Assembly: GCF_002813375.1 (NCBI RefSeq)
Contig: NZ_PHUJ01000003.1
Location: 3,472,001-3,536,000 of the forward strand
Reading direction: 5' to 3'
DNA length: 64,000 nucleotides
DNA from: Pseudonocardia alni
GTDB taxonomy: Bacteria; Actinomycetota; Actinomycetes; Mycobacteriales; Pseudonocardiaceae
The notes below the pieces were generated by a model. That model was not told where the DNA came from. It worked only from the letters and a program-made list of their open reading frames with translations, and did not search any database. The position numbers and the translations under genes were made by a program. Of the stretch, positions 9,333 to 17,583 are shown in pieces (position 1 is the first letter of the stretch; each line of letters begins with the position of its first letter).

Positions 9333-10739
9333 TCAGAGGGTCAGTGCGAGGCGGCGGGACATGTCGGAGGCGAAGACGCCGGCCGGGTCGACGCCGTCGC
9401 GGATCGCCTTCCACTCGGCGAACCGCGGGTAGCCGGCGGCGAAGGCCTCCGGCGACGTGCGCGACTCCTTCGCCAGATACAGCCGCCCGCCTGCGGCCAG
9501 CACCATCTCGTCGAGCTCCGTGCAGAACCGGGACAGCCCGGTCGCGATCGGGAAGTCGACGGTGATCGTCCAGCCCTCGGTCGGGAACGACAGCGGTGCG
9601 TCGTTGCCCGCGCCGAAGCGCTTGAACACGTTCAGCCCGGACTTGTGCGGCGAGGCCGCGATCTTCTCGAGGATGCGGCGCAGCTCGGTCTCCGCCCCCA
9701 TCGGGACGACGAACTGGTACTGCAGGAAGCCCTTCGAGCCGTAGACCCGGTTCCAGTCCCCGAACACGTCGAGCACCTGGTAGAAGGCCGTGATGTTCTG
9801 CACCGAGCCGCGCTGGTGCTTCGGTGCCTTGCGGAACCACAGCTCGGAGAACGCGGTCAGCGACAGCTTGTTGGCCAGCCCGTTCGGGAAGACGTCCGGG
9901 AAGGTCAGCAGCTGCGGCGCGTCGAACTTCAGCGGCTCGGAGCGCAGCTTCGCGGGGAGCTGGTCGACGGTCGCGAGCGAGCCGCGGGTCAGCACCGATC
10001 GGCCCATCCGGGCGCCGGTCGCGGTGGTGTCGAACCAGGCGGCCGAGTAGCCGTAGGTGTCGTCGGAGCCGTCGGTGAGCAGCTCCAGCAGGCCGTCGAG
10101 GTCGTCGGTGCGGTCGGTGTCGACCACGAAGTACGCCGACTCGGTCCGGTGCAGCCGCACCCTGGCCCGCACGATGACGCCGGTCAGGCCCATCCCGCCG
10201 ACGGTCGCCCAGAACAGCTCCGAGTCCGGTCCGGACGGGGTCAGCTCGCGGACCGAGCCGTCCGCGGTCACCAGCGCCAACCACTCGACGTGGTTGCCGA
10301 AGCTGCCCTTGGTGTGGTGGTTCTTACCGTGCACGTCGGCGCCGATCGCCCCGCCGATCGTGACCTGGCGGGTGCCCGGCAGCACCGGGACCCACAGCCC
10401 GAGCGGCAGCGCGGCGCGCATGAGCTGGTCCAGGCTGACGCCCGCGTCCACGTCCGCGACGCCGGTGTCCGGGTCGATGGCGTGGATCCGGCTCAGGCCC
10501 GGCATGTCGAGGACGACACCGCCCGCGTTCTGCGCCGGGTCGCCGTAGGACCGGCCGAGCCCGCGGGCGATCACGCCGCGCTCGCCCGCCGTGCGGACGG
10601 CCTCGGCCACGTCCTCGGCGTCGCGCGGGGTGACGAGCTGGGCGACCGTCGGTGCGGTCCGTCCCCAGCCGTGCAGGGAGGCGGTCCGTCGCGCCGGGGC
10701 GTCGGTCCTGGTGCTGCTGGGAACGGTCGTGTCCGTCAT
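9333..10739 (-). CDS. dprE1: decaprenylphosphoryl-ribose 2'-oxidase DprE1 with Thr at the benzothiazinone-target position
   Basis: FAD-dependent oxidase of the VAO family, first step of decaprenylphosphoryl-arabinose synthesis, acting on the periplasmic/membrane side. FAD-binding segments [13 protein letters not shown] and [10 protein letters not shown] (H137), substrate domain and the catalytic lysine K424 in LYLAKESR are all present. In the segment GW-N-I-C-VDFP of M. tuberculosis this protein reads GW-T-I-T-VDFP, so the cysteine (Cys387) attacked by benzothiazinones is Thr393 here. 468 aa. ATG 10739 (MTDTTVP) was preferred to ATG 10763. Divergent from the GT-C-like gene at 10792. Confidence 0.95.
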   Translation of the reverse strand: MTDTTVPSSTRTDAPARRTASLHGWGRTAPTVAQLVTPRDAEDVAEAVRTAGERGVIARGLGRSYGDPAQNAGGVVLDMPGLSRIHAIDPDTGVADVDAGVSLDQLMRAALPLGLWVPVLPGTRQVTIGGAIGADVHGKNHHTKGSFGNHVEWLALVTADGSVRELTPSGPDSELFWATVGGMGLTGVIVRARVRLHRTESAYFVVDTDRTDDLDGLLELLTDGSDDTYGYSAAWFDTTATGARMGRSVLTRGSLATVDQLPAKLRSEPLKFDAPQLLTFPDVFPNGLANKLSLTAFSELWFRKAPKHQRGSVQNITAFYQVLDVFGDWNRVYGSKGFLQYQFVVPMGAETELRRILEKIAASPHKSGLNVFKRFGAGNDAPLSFPTEGWTITVDFPIATGLSRFCTELDEMVLAAGGRLYLAKESRTSPEAFAAGYPRFAEWKAIRDGVDPAGVFASDMSRRLALTL

Positions 10740-10791
10740 CGTCGCCAGGGTAGCGAGGGCCACCGACGACGACGGGTGCGACCCTGGGCGG

Positions 10792-12588
10792 GTGCTCGAC
10801 GAGCGGCAGGTCCGCCTCCCGCTGCCCCCGGCACGGCGCCGGGGCGCGACCGCGGGGCTGTACGTGCTGCTCGGGCTCGGCTACCTGCTGGTCTCGCTGT
10901 GGCTGCAGCGCCGGGTGCTCGCCGACCCGGGCGGTCTGCTGATCGGGCACGTCACCGCCGACGCCGACATGTTCGCCTGGTGGCTCCACCGGTTCCCGTT
11001 CGCCGTGGCGCACGGGGAGAACCCCCTGGTCACCGACTGGATGCACTGGCCTCACGGGCTCAACGCGCTGTGGAACACCGCGGTGCCGCTGCTGGCACTG
11101 GCGCTCGCCCCGGTGACCCTGGTCGCGGGCTCGGTGACCGCGTTCAACGTCGGGCTGGTCCTCGGCCCGGTCGTGTCCGGACTGGTCCTGGTCGCCGCGC
11201 TCGGCCCCTACGTCGGCGCGGGCACCCGTGGCTGGGGCGCCCGCGGGATCGCCGGTGCGCTGTACGCGTTCTCCCCGTTCCATCTGGCGCACGCGATCGC
11301 CGGGCACCTCAACCTCACGTGGTCGCTGCTGCCGCCGCTGCTGCTGCTCGTCGCGCACCACCTGTTCGCGCGCGGCCCGCTGCGTCGCCCGTGGCTCGTG
11401 GGGGCGCTCACCGGACTCGCGCTGGTCGGGCAGCTCGTCCTCTACACCCAGACCCTCGCCATCGGCGTGATCCTCCTGGTCGTCACCGCGGTGGTGCTCG
11501 CGCTGCGGTTCCCACGACGGGTCCGCGCGCACCTGCCGGGGCTGCTCCGGGCCGGCCTGGCCTGCGTCGGGGTGTTCGTGGTGCTCGGCGCCTACCCGCT
11601 GTACCTGGTGCTGGCCGGGCCGAACCGCCCGCGCGGCGCGATCCGCAACGTGCACGCCACCGGCGCGGATCTGGCGAACCTGCTCGTCCCGACGTGGCTG
11701 ACCGCCGTCCGGGCGGTGCCCGACGGCGTCGACACCGAGCTCGGCGGCCACATCGGCGAACAGGGCGGCTACGTCGGCGTCGCCGTGCTGGCGCTGGTCG
11801 TCGTCGCGGTGCTGGTCGTCCGGTCGACGACGCTGCGGGTCGTCGCCGCGGTCGGGTTCCTGTCCTGGGTCGCCTCGCTCGGCACGAGTGTCGTGCTGCT
11901 GGGCGACTACACGGGGATCCCGCTGCCCTGGCTCGGGTTCGCCGAGGTCCCGTTGCTGTCGGAGGTCGAGCCGGTCCGGATCCAGGTGGTGACCGCGCTG
12001 TGCGTCGCCGTCGTCGTCGCGCTGTGGGTGGACCGGATGCCGCTCGACACCCCGGCGACGGCGGTCGGTGCCGTCGCCCTGACCGCGCTGGCGGTGGTGT
12101 CCTGGCTGCCCGCCGACGCCCAGGAGGTCCGGCCCGCGCCGGTGCCCGCCTTCTTCGCGGCCGGGGCTGCGCCGCTGGGCCCGGCCGACGTCGTCGAGAT
12201 CTACCCGCGGATCACCGCGGCCTGGGACGACGGCGCGCAGGGCCTGCGCTGGCAGGCCGCCTCCGGCCCCGCGTTCCGCATCCGCGGCGGCTACTTCATC
12301 GCCTCCGACCCGGAGGACGACGTCGCGATCCAGTCCCGCTGGAACCGCTACCAGATCGGGGCGCAGTGGGTCGCCGACGGCAAGAACGACCCCAGCGACG
12401 ACTACACCGCCGCCGCCCACCGCGAGCTGCGCGACCTGGGGATCACCGCCGTCGCGTTCGTCCCCGGGTTCGCCGGCGGCGACGAGGCCCGTGCGCTGGC
12501 CTGGACCCGGCGGGTCACCGGCGACCCCGGTCGGTTCGACGGCGGGGTGTGGCTGTTCCGGCTGCCGGACGCCGCACCCGTCGGATAG
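10792..12588 (+). CDS. polytopic GT-C-like membrane protein, possible envelope glycosyltransferase
   Basis: 598 aa with about eleven hydrophobic helices (residues ~20-460) and a soluble C-terminal domain (~480-598). After the first helix comes an extracytoplasmic loop with acidic residues ([13 protein letters not shown]), the arrangement of polyprenyl-phosphate-sugar-dependent GT-C enzymes. The [18 protein letters not shown] segment opens the C-terminal domain. It sits in the place of AftA in other genomes but does not resemble AftA in the parts I can recall. GTG 10792 lies 6 nt after GACCCT. Function is inferred from topology and context only. Confidence 0.6.
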   Translation: MLDERQVRLPLPPARRRGATAGLYVLLGLGYLLVSLWLQRRVLADPGGLLIGHVTADADMFAWWLHRFPFAVAHGENPLVTDWMHWPHGLNALWNTAVPLLALALAPVTLVAGSVTAFNVGLVLGPVVSGLVLVAALGPYVGAGTRGWGARGIAGALYAFSPFHLAHAIAGHLNLTWSLLPPLLLLVAHHLFARGPLRRPWLVGALTGLALVGQLVLYTQTLAIGVILLVVTAVVLALRFPRRVRAHLPGLLRAGLACVGVFVVLGAYPLYLVLAGPNRPRGAIRNVHATGADLANLLVPTWLTAVRAVPDGVDTELGGHIGEQGGYVGVAVLALVVVAVLVVRSTTLRVVAAVGFLSWVASLGTSVVLLGDYTGIPLPWLGFAEVPLLSEVEPVRIQVVTALCVAVVVALWVDRMPLDTPATAVGAVALTALAVVSWLPADAQEVRPAPVPAFFAAGAAPLGPADVVEIYPRITAAWDDGAQGLRWQAASGPAFRIRGGYFIASDPEDDVAIQSRWNRYQIGAQWVADGKNDPSDDYTAAAHRELRDLGITAVAFVPGFAGGDEARALAWTRRVTGDPGRFDGGVWLFRLPDAAPVG

Positions 12589-12593
12589 GTGTT

Positions 12594-12599
12594 TACCCT
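12594..12599 (+). promoter_or_regulatory. -10 hexamer TACCCT for leaderless GTG 12606
   Basis: TACCCT ends 6 nt before GTG 12606, so transcription would begin at or next to the start codon. No Shine-Dalgarno is present. Also overlaps the end of the upstream gene by a few bases only. Confidence 0.6.
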
Positions 12600-12605
12600 G
12601 GTGGG

Positions 12606-13208
12606 GTGACCGGTGCGCGGCTACCCGGAGAGGGTCGGGAGATCAGGATCTCCGACGCCGACCGCGAGCGCGCCGCGACGCGGCTCAACCGTGCGATGGC
12701 CGAGGGCCGGATCTCGGTCGAGGAGCTGCAGGAGCGGCTGTCGGTCGTCTACGGCGCCCGGTTCGGCTCCGAGCTGCTCCCCGTGCTGTCCGACCTGCCC
12801 GGGGACCCGCTGGACCTGTCCGCGGACGTCCTGGCCACCCCGGTCGGTCCGCCCACGGTGCTGCGTGGCGGCGTCGGCGGGGTCAAGCGCCGCGGCGACT
12901 GGGCGGTCCCGGCCCGGCTGCGGGTGCAGACCTCGCTCGGCGCGGTCCTGCTGGACTTCTGCGACGCGCAGCTGCCCATGCCCGTCGTCGAGGTGGAGCT
13001 GGAGCTCGGCGCCGGGTCGGCCCGGCTGCTGGTCCCGGAGAACGCCACCGCCGACGTCGACGGCCTCGTCTCCCAGTACGGCTCGGTCCGCTCGAAGATG
13101 CCCAGCCGCGCCGTCCACGGCCGCCCGCACTTCCGCGTCTACGGCCGGACGGCCGCCGGCTCGGTCACGGTGCGGACCCGCTACACCTTTGCCGGCCGCC
13201 ACTTCTGA
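12606..13208 (+). CDS. DUF1707 (SHOCT-like) domain protein with LiaF-like C-terminus
   Basis: 200 aa soluble protein. Residues ~10-60 (RISDADRERAATRLNRAMAEGRISVEELQERL) are the DUF1707 helical hairpin common in actinobacteria. Residues ~90-200 form a beta-rich region with TSLGAVLLDF and LLVPENATADVD, similar to the LiaF/cell-wall-response C-terminal fold. No membrane helix is seen. Start GTG 12606 follows TACCCT by 6 nt. Exact role unknown; DUF1707 proteins often sit near envelope-stress or transport genes. Confidence 0.8.
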   Translation: MTGARLPGEGREIRISDADRERAATRLNRAMAEGRISVEELQERLSVVYGARFGSELLPVLSDLPGDPLDLSADVLATPVGPPTVLRGGVGGVKRRGDWAVPARLRVQTSLGAVLLDFCDAQLPMPVVEVELELGAGSARLLVPENATADVDGLVSQYGSVRSKMPSRAVHGRPHFRVYGRTAAGSVTVRTRYTFAGRHF

Positions 13209-13223
13209 GTGCCGGCCCGGGGC

Positions 13224-13964
13224 TCACCGGAAGCGGCGCCCCTCGTCGCGGCGGTACGCCCAGCCCACCAGCAGCGCCAGCCCGACCGTCCACGCCGCGA
13301 ACGCGCCCAGCGCCAGACTGCTCGGGACCGGCCCGCCGAGCGACCACAGCAGCAGGTCACGCGCCCCGCGGGTGGGCAGCACCTCGGTCGCGCGGGCCAG
13401 CCAGCCGGGGAACAGCTCCGGCGGCAGCAGCAGCCCGCCACCGAAGGCCATCGGGAAGAACGCCAGCTGGGTCACCGGCAGCGCTGCCTTGGTCGGCAGC
13501 GAGTAGCCGATCGCGAGCCCGCCGAACAGGAACGGCAGCCCGGCCACCAGGAGCGTCACGAACGCGAACGGCAGCCGCGCCGGTTCCACGTACGCCGGCG
13601 TGAGCAGTGCCCCCAGCACGACCACCGGCAGCATCCCGAGCAGCGCGAACAGCGCCCCGACCGCGAGTCGCCCCAGGACCCGGGCCGACGGCGGCGCCGG
13701 CAACGTCCGCAGGTACGGGTCCCACGGCTTCTCCCGGTCGTCGGCCACGCCCACGCCGAAGGTGAACAGGAACCCGCTGAGCACCCCGAAGAGTGCGAGC
13801 TGGGCGACCGCGCGGGTCGCGGCGGCCGGGTCGTCGCCCCAGTCGAACGGCAGCACGAAGAAGCACAGGGTCAGGGCCGGGAACAGCGCGGTGGACAGCA
13901 CCGCGACGGGGATCCGCAGCTGCTCCAGGATCAGGTAGCGGGCGTGCGCTGCGGCGATGCTCAC
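13224..13964 (-). CDS. ABC-2 type exporter permease
   Basis: 246 aa, six predicted membrane helices, with the ABC-2 layout: DDREKPWDPYLRTLPAPPSA cytosolic loop after helix 2 and GGGLLLPPELFPGWLARATEVLPTRGA before the last helix. It forms the channel of an exporter with the ATPase encoded just upstream; GTG 13964 overlaps the ATPase stop by 4 bp (GTGA). Substrate unknown, probably a drug or lipid. Last gene of a four-gene operon. Confidence 0.88.
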   Translation of the reverse strand: MSIAAAHARYLILEQLRIPVAVLSTALFPALTLCFFVLPFDWGDDPAAATRAVAQLALFGVLSGFLFTFGVGVADDREKPWDPYLRTLPAPPSARVLGRLAVGALFALLGMLPVVVLGALLTPAYVEPARLPFAFVTLLVAGLPFLFGGLAIGYSLPTKAALPVTQLAFFPMAFGGGLLLPPELFPGWLARATEVLPTRGARDLLLWSLGGPVPSSLALGAFAAWTVGLALLVGWAYRRDEGRRFR

Positions 13965-14833
13965 GACGGGCCTCCGGTCAGGGTCAGGAACGCGTCCTCC
14001 AGCGACGCCCGGGACACCGACAGGCCGGTGAAGGGCACGTCGTGCCGGACGAGGGTGCGGACCAGCTCGTCGGCGTCGGCGGTGTGCAGGGTGACGTGGT
14101 CGCCGTCGCGCTCGGTCCGCTCGACGCCGGGCAGGTCGGGAAGGGTCGCCGCGCGGAAGGACACCCGCCCCACCCGGACGGCTCCGCGGACGGCGTCGAC
14201 GTCGCCGTCGGCGCGGATCCGCCCGCCCGCCAGGACGACGACGCGCTCGGCCAGCGACTCGATCTCGTCGAGGTAGTGGGTGGTCAGCAGCACCGTCCCG
14301 CCGCCGGCGTGGAACGCGCGCACGGTGTCCCACAGGGCGCGGCGGCCCTCGACGTCCAGGCCGGTCGTCGGCTCGTCGAGCAGCACCAGCCGAGGGCGGC
14401 CGATGAACGCGAGCGCGAGCGCGAGGCGACGCTTCTGGCCGCCGGACAGCCCGCCCGCCTGGCGTCGTTCCAGCCCGTCGAGGCCGAAGCGCCCCAGCAG
14501 CTCACCGGCCCCGACCGGGTCGGGGAAGTGGGCGCCGACGAACCGGACGATCTCCCCGACGCGCAGTGTGTCGGGCAGCCCGGTCTGCTGCGGGGTGGTG
14601 CCCAGCGCGACCCGGTTCGCCGCGTCACGCGGGTCCCCGCCGAACAGCCGCACCGTGCCGGTGTCCGGTCGGCGCAGCCCGGACACGAGGTTGACCAGCG
14701 TCGACTTGCCCGCCCCGTTCGGTCCGAGCAGGCCGGTCAGGCTGCCGGGTTCCAGGACGAGGTCGACGTCGTCGAGGGCTACGGTGTCGCCGTAGCGGCG
14801 GGTCACCCCGTGCAGCTCCACCGGTGCGGTCAC
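13961..14833 (-). CDS. ABC transporter ATP-binding protein
   Basis: 290 aa ATPase of the drug/polyketide exporter (DrrA/CcmA-like) type. Walker A GPNGAGKST (residue ~37), signature LSGGQKRRLALA, Walker B LVLLDEPTTGLD and switch histidine TTHYLDE are all intact. The final ~75 residues (RVSFRAATLPDLPGVERTERD) form the accessory domain usual in this subfamily. Overlaps the wHTH regulator gene by 4 bp upstream and the permease by 4 bp downstream, so the three are translationally coupled. Confidence 0.93.
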   Translation of the reverse strand: MTAPVELHGVTRRYGDTVALDDVDLVLEPGSLTGLLGPNGAGKSTLVNLVSGLRRPDTGTVRLFGGDPRDAANRVALGTTPQQTGLPDTLRVGEIVRFVGAHFPDPVGAGELLGRFGLDGLERRQAGGLSGGQKRRLALALAFIGRPRLVLLDEPTTGLDVEGRRALWDTVRAFHAGGGTVLLTTHYLDEIESLAERVVVLAGGRIRADGDVDAVRGAVRVGRVSFRAATLPDLPGVERTERDGDHVTLHTADADELVRTLVRHDVPFTGLSVSRASLEDAFLTLTGGPS

Positions 14834-15147
14834 GACGGCACCTCCGACGGGTCGGCCGCCGGGTCGAGCAGAGCCCGCAGCGCGGCCGTGTAGTCCTCGA
14901 AGGCCCGCCTACCCGTTCTCGTCAGTTCGACGAAGGTCACCGGGGTGCGCCGCTGGTGGGTCTTGGTGATCGCGACGTAGCCCGCGTCCTCCAGCTTGCG
15001 CAGGTGGGTGGACAGGTTGCCCGCGGTCATGCCGAGCAGCTCCTGCAGCCGCGGGAAGGTCATGCGGTCGCCGTCGTCGAGGGCGGCGAGGGTGGCGGTG
15101 ACCCGCAGTCGGGCCTGGGCGTGGATGACGGGGTCGAGCTCGGTCAC
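14830..15147 (-). CDS. winged-helix transcriptional regulator of the ABC operon
   Basis: 105 aa, a small MarR/ArsR-like winged helix (DUF-type transcriptional regulators that accompany ABC exporters). MTFPRLQELLGMTAGNLSTHLRKLEDAGYVAITK is the helix-turn-helix, and the following RRTPVTFVELTRTGRRAFEDY is the wing. GTG 15147 overlaps the preceding membrane-protein gene by 4 bp (GTGA). Likely autoregulates the operon through the inverted repeat at 15792-15808. Confidence 0.88.
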   Translation of the reverse strand: MTELDPVIHAQARLRVTATLAALDDGDRMTFPRLQELLGMTAGNLSTHLRKLEDAGYVAITKTHQRRTPVTFVELTRTGRRAFEDYTAALRALLDPAADPSEVPS

Positions 15148-15755
15148 CGGACCGCCCGCGCCCGCGTCCACAGCCCGGTGGCGACCAGGGCGCCACCGCC
15201 GACGACCGCCAGTGTCAGCGCGTGCCACGGCGCCGGGACGAACGGCAGCGCCGCGCCGAGCACCAGCAGGCCGAGCCCGAGCGCGTAGTCCGGGATGTTG
15301 CGCCAGACCGCGGCCCCGACCGCGAACAGGCCGCCGGTGACGAACACGAACAGCGCGGGCATGGCGAACCCGACCGGCGCCCCGAGCCGGCCCAGACCGA
15401 CCGTCAGCGCGACGACCCCGATCATCGCCACCGGCCACACCCAGCCGTAGAGGGCGCCGTGCAGCTGGCTCGGCCCGGTGACGCCGCGTCCCATCCGGGC
15501 GCCGACCAGACCGCTGGCGATCGACCCCCCGGCGATCGCCAGCCCCGTGAGGACGCCCGCGGTGGCCGCGGTGACCGCGCCGGTCCCGTTCGCGAACCAG
15601 GCGAGCCCGATGACCGCCCAGGCCGCGCCCCAGATCAGATAGAAGATCCAGTACGGCGGGATCTGCCGGGCCTGCTCACGCTCGATGATCGCGAGCGCGT
15701 CGGCCGGTGAGCGCGGCGGCTGGTCGTCGACGTCGGTGTCCGTCCGGTCCTGCAT
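15144..15755 (-). CDS. six-helix integral membrane protein, first gene of the ABC/wHTH operon
   Basis: 203 aa. A hydrophilic N-terminus (DVDDQPPRSPADALAIIEREQAR) is followed by six hydrophobic helices. Such proteins are regularly encoded beside this type of wHTH regulator and ABC exporter, and might sense or bind the exported compound; that role is inference. A GGGGGAA ribosome-binding site precedes ATG 15755. The four genes 15755-13224 overlap pairwise or nearly and form one operon. Confidence 0.75.
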   Translation of the reverse strand: MQDRTDTDVDDQPPRSPADALAIIEREQARQIPPYWIFYLIWGAAWAVIGLAWFANGTGAVTAATAGVLTGLAIAGGSIASGLVGARMGRGVTGPSQLHGALYGWVWPVAMIGVVALTVGLGRLGAPVGFAMPALFVFVTGGLFAVGAAVWRNIPDYALGLGLLVLGAALPFVPAPWHALTLAVVGGGALVATGLWTRARAVR

Positions 15756-15791
15756 GGTTCCCCCACTGCCAACTGGTTTGCTCTGTCACTA

Positions 15792-15808
15792 ACTTTGTAC
15801 GGCAAAGT
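15792..15808. promoter_or_regulatory. ACTTTG-TACGG-CAAAGT inverted repeat, probable operator
   Basis: Perfect 6-bp arms in an unusually AT-rich stretch, 37-53 bp upstream of ATG 15755. Position and symmetry suit the operon's own wHTH repressor; also 108 bp upstream of divergent gtrA. Confidence 0.55.
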
Positions 15809-15903
15809 GCATTGCCTTGTCCACGGTCGAGAACGGATCGGCAGCTCGGAGGGGCACGGCCTGCGCTCCGGTGGGTCGACGCGGTCGTTGCGGCGTGCGC
15901 CGC

Positions 15904-15909
15904 TACCCT
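15904..15909 (+). promoter_or_regulatory. -10 hexamer TACCCT for leaderless gtrA
   Basis: TACCCT followed by 6 nt and GTG 15916; no Shine-Dalgarno. Same geometry as at 12594 and 20118. Confidence 0.6.
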
Positions 15910-15915
15910 CGATGG

Positions 15916-16371
15916 GTGACCGCCACCGAGCCCACCCGGGCCGAGCCCCCGGCCACCGGTCCGGCCGACGGCCCGGCCCCGCGCCTCGGCCTCGTCCGCC
16001 AGCTGGGCAGCTTCGTCGCGATCGGTGTGCTCTCCGCGATCGTCGACTTCGGCGTCTACCACCTGCTCCTGAACGCGGGCCTGTGGGTGCCGTTCGCGAA
16101 GGGCATCAGCTTCATCCTCGGTACGACGACGGCGTACCTGCTCAACAAGCGGTTCACCTTCACCGGCGCGAACACCGGCGGCCGCGCGAGGTTCGCCGGC
16201 TTCGTGGCCCTCTACGGCACGACGCTGGCCGTCAACGTCGCTGTGAACTCGCTGGTCCTGCACGTCCTGCCGCCGATGGAGTGGGACGTGACGCTGGCGT
16301 GGGTGATCGCCCAGGGCACCGCCACCGCGATCAACTTCGTCATGCTGCGCTGGGTCATCTTCAAGAACTGA
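15916..16371 (+). CDS. gtrA: GtrA-family membrane protein
   Basis: 151 aa with four helices typical of GtrA/DPMS-like proteins: QLGSFVAIGVLSAIVDFGVYHLLL, ISFILGTTTAYLLNKRFTF (signature NKRFTF), then two more ending MLRWVIFKN. In mycobacteria the GtrA protein Rv3789 is encoded beside dprE1 and has been linked to decaprenylphosphoryl-arabinose handling or anchoring AftA; the same locus context here supports that role. GTG 15916 was chosen over upstream in-frame starts because of the leaderless promoter. Confidence 0.88.
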   Translation: MTATEPTRAEPPATGPADGPAPRLGLVRQLGSFVAIGVLSAIVDFGVYHLLLNAGLWVPFAKGISFILGTTTAYLLNKRFTFTGANTGGRARFAGFVALYGTTLAVNVAVNSLVLHVLPPMEWDVTLAWVIAQGTATAINFVMLRWVIFKN

Positions 16372-16380
16372 CCCGCGTAG

Positions 16381-16430
16381 GCGTGGCGACCGGTCACGTC
16401 GCCCGGCGACCGTCGCACGGGGCGCCACGC
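16381..16430. repeat. repeat R1: GCGTGGCG...CGCCACGC with inner 18-bp unit
   Basis: 8-bp perfect arms at 16381-16388 and 16423-16430. The unit GTGGCGACCGGTCACGTC (16383-16400) recurs with one change at 17491-17508 on the other side of the endonuclease-like gene. R1 overlaps that gene's last codons. Confidence 0.5.
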
Positions 16431-17407
16431 GAGGCGACGGGGTGCCGTGCGGTTCCGAGACGGTGGGCGAGGCGGGCGACCATGCTGCCGTCGGCGAGGT
16501 CGGACCAGACCCATCGCACGACGGTCAGGCCCGTGGAACGGATGAGGTCCTCCCGCCGCTTCTCCTCCCAGAGCACCTCACCGAGATCCTGACCGGGCCG
16601 CAGTGGGCGGCCGTACTTGATCCGGCCGTCGAACTCCCCGACCACTTCGTGCTCCGGCCAGGCGAAGTCGGCGCGGAACGGCAGACCTGGAACCTCCCAC
16701 TGGGTGGCCGGGTCCGGGAGGCTCGCGAGGTACATCCGGAACCGGCTACGCGACTCACCGGGGCTCTCGGAGTGGGCGTCTGCCAGCGCGACGACACGCC
16801 GTGCCGCGGGGGTACCGACGCGTCCGCCGAACCGGGAGAGCACCTCGGTCAGCTCGTCGACCGTGGTCGCGCCGGGCGGCGGGCGCTCGGACCGTGGCCG
16901 CGGCCGGACGTGCTGGTGCAGGGCCGCATCGACCGTCACCAGCGCCTGCTCGGCGGGCACCGTCCGAGCCAGGTCGACGAGTGTCCGGGCCGGCGAGGTG
17001 ACCAGCAGACCGTCGAGCTCGCGGACGTCGTCGTCCGGTAGCGGAGCCCGGTGCACGGAGGTGCCGTGGCGGTTCCGGCCGCCACCGGTACTGCGTTCCC
17101 GTACGGCGTGCACCCGGTCGAGAGGCAGGTTCCAGACCGGGAGCCCGAGGACGAGGGCCGCGGTGACATGGCCGAGGACCGAGCCGGGAGCGAGGTGCGG
17201 CGCCGTGGCCCGGGCTCGGAGCAGGTGGGCATGCACCGGCGAGCGCGGTTCGTCGTCACCGAGCCGGTAGGAGCCCCGCCGGACCGGGACGAGCACGCGG
17301 GCGCGGACGAGGCGGTCGATCTCGTCGACGGCGAGGCCTGCGCCCAGCAACGCCGACCGGTGCAGGAGCCCGGCCGGATCCGGAGGCACGTGGTCGAGGC
17401 GATCCAT
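16394..17407 (-). CDS. AbiEi-like winged helix plus DUF559/PD-(D/E)XK nuclease-fold protein
   Basis: 337 aa. The N-terminus (residues ~10-60: LLHRSALLGAGLAVDEIDRL then VRRGSYRLGD) resembles the winged helix of AbiEi-type proteins. The C-terminal ~100 residues show the restriction-endonuclease-like pattern FAWPEHEVVGEFDGRIKY followed by WEEKRREDLIRSTGLTVVRWVWSDL, as in DUF559 proteins. These are abundant, lone genes in actinobacteria with no proven function; a nuclease or antitoxin role is inference. It is a single gene between gtrA and glfT1, bracketed by repeats R1 and R2. Confidence 0.7.
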   Translation of the reverse strand: MDRLDHVPPDPAGLLHRSALLGAGLAVDEIDRLVRARVLVPVRRGSYRLGDDEPRSPVHAHLLRARATAPHLAPGSVLGHVTAALVLGLPVWNLPLDRVHAVRERSTGGGRNRHGTSVHRAPLPDDDVRELDGLLVTSPARTLVDLARTVPAEQALVTVDAALHQHVRPRPRSERPPPGATTVDELTEVLSRFGGRVGTPAARRVVALADAHSESPGESRSRFRMYLASLPDPATQWEVPGLPFRADFAWPEHEVVGEFDGRIKYGRPLRPGQDLGEVLWEEKRREDLIRSTGLTVVRWVWSDLADGSMVARLAHRLGTARHPVASRGAPCDGRRAT

Positions 17408-17490
17408 GCGTCCGAGACTGCCGCCGTACGCCGCCCGCCACCGACATCCCCACCGCCCTGTGGACGAACCTGCCGGTTGTGGACAGGTTC

Positions 17491-17556
17491 GTGGCGACCC
17501 GTCACGTCCCGCGGCGCTCGCCGCGGCGGTCGCCGCACGACGTCACAGGACGCCAC
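17491..17556. repeat. repeat R2: imperfect 18-bp inverted repeat
   Basis: GTGGCGACCCGTCACGTC (17491-17508) matches the complement of 17539-17556 at 15 of 18 bases; 17/18 identical in direct orientation to R1. It occupies most of the gap 17408-17583 between the endonuclease-like gene and glfT1. Confidence 0.5.
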
Positions 17557-17583
17557 GCCTGTTCGGGGCCAGTGGGCGATCGG

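Noticed and set aside
10792..12588. Assignment of the polytopic protein as AftA
   Set aside because: Location and topology fit, but I could not recognise AftA-specific sequence; kept as an unassigned GT-C-like protein.
9645..12605. Plus-strand open frame that fuses into the DUF1707 gene
   Set aside because: The part before 12606 is antisense to dprE1 and out of frame with the GT-C-like gene; the DUF1707 protein has its own leaderless start.
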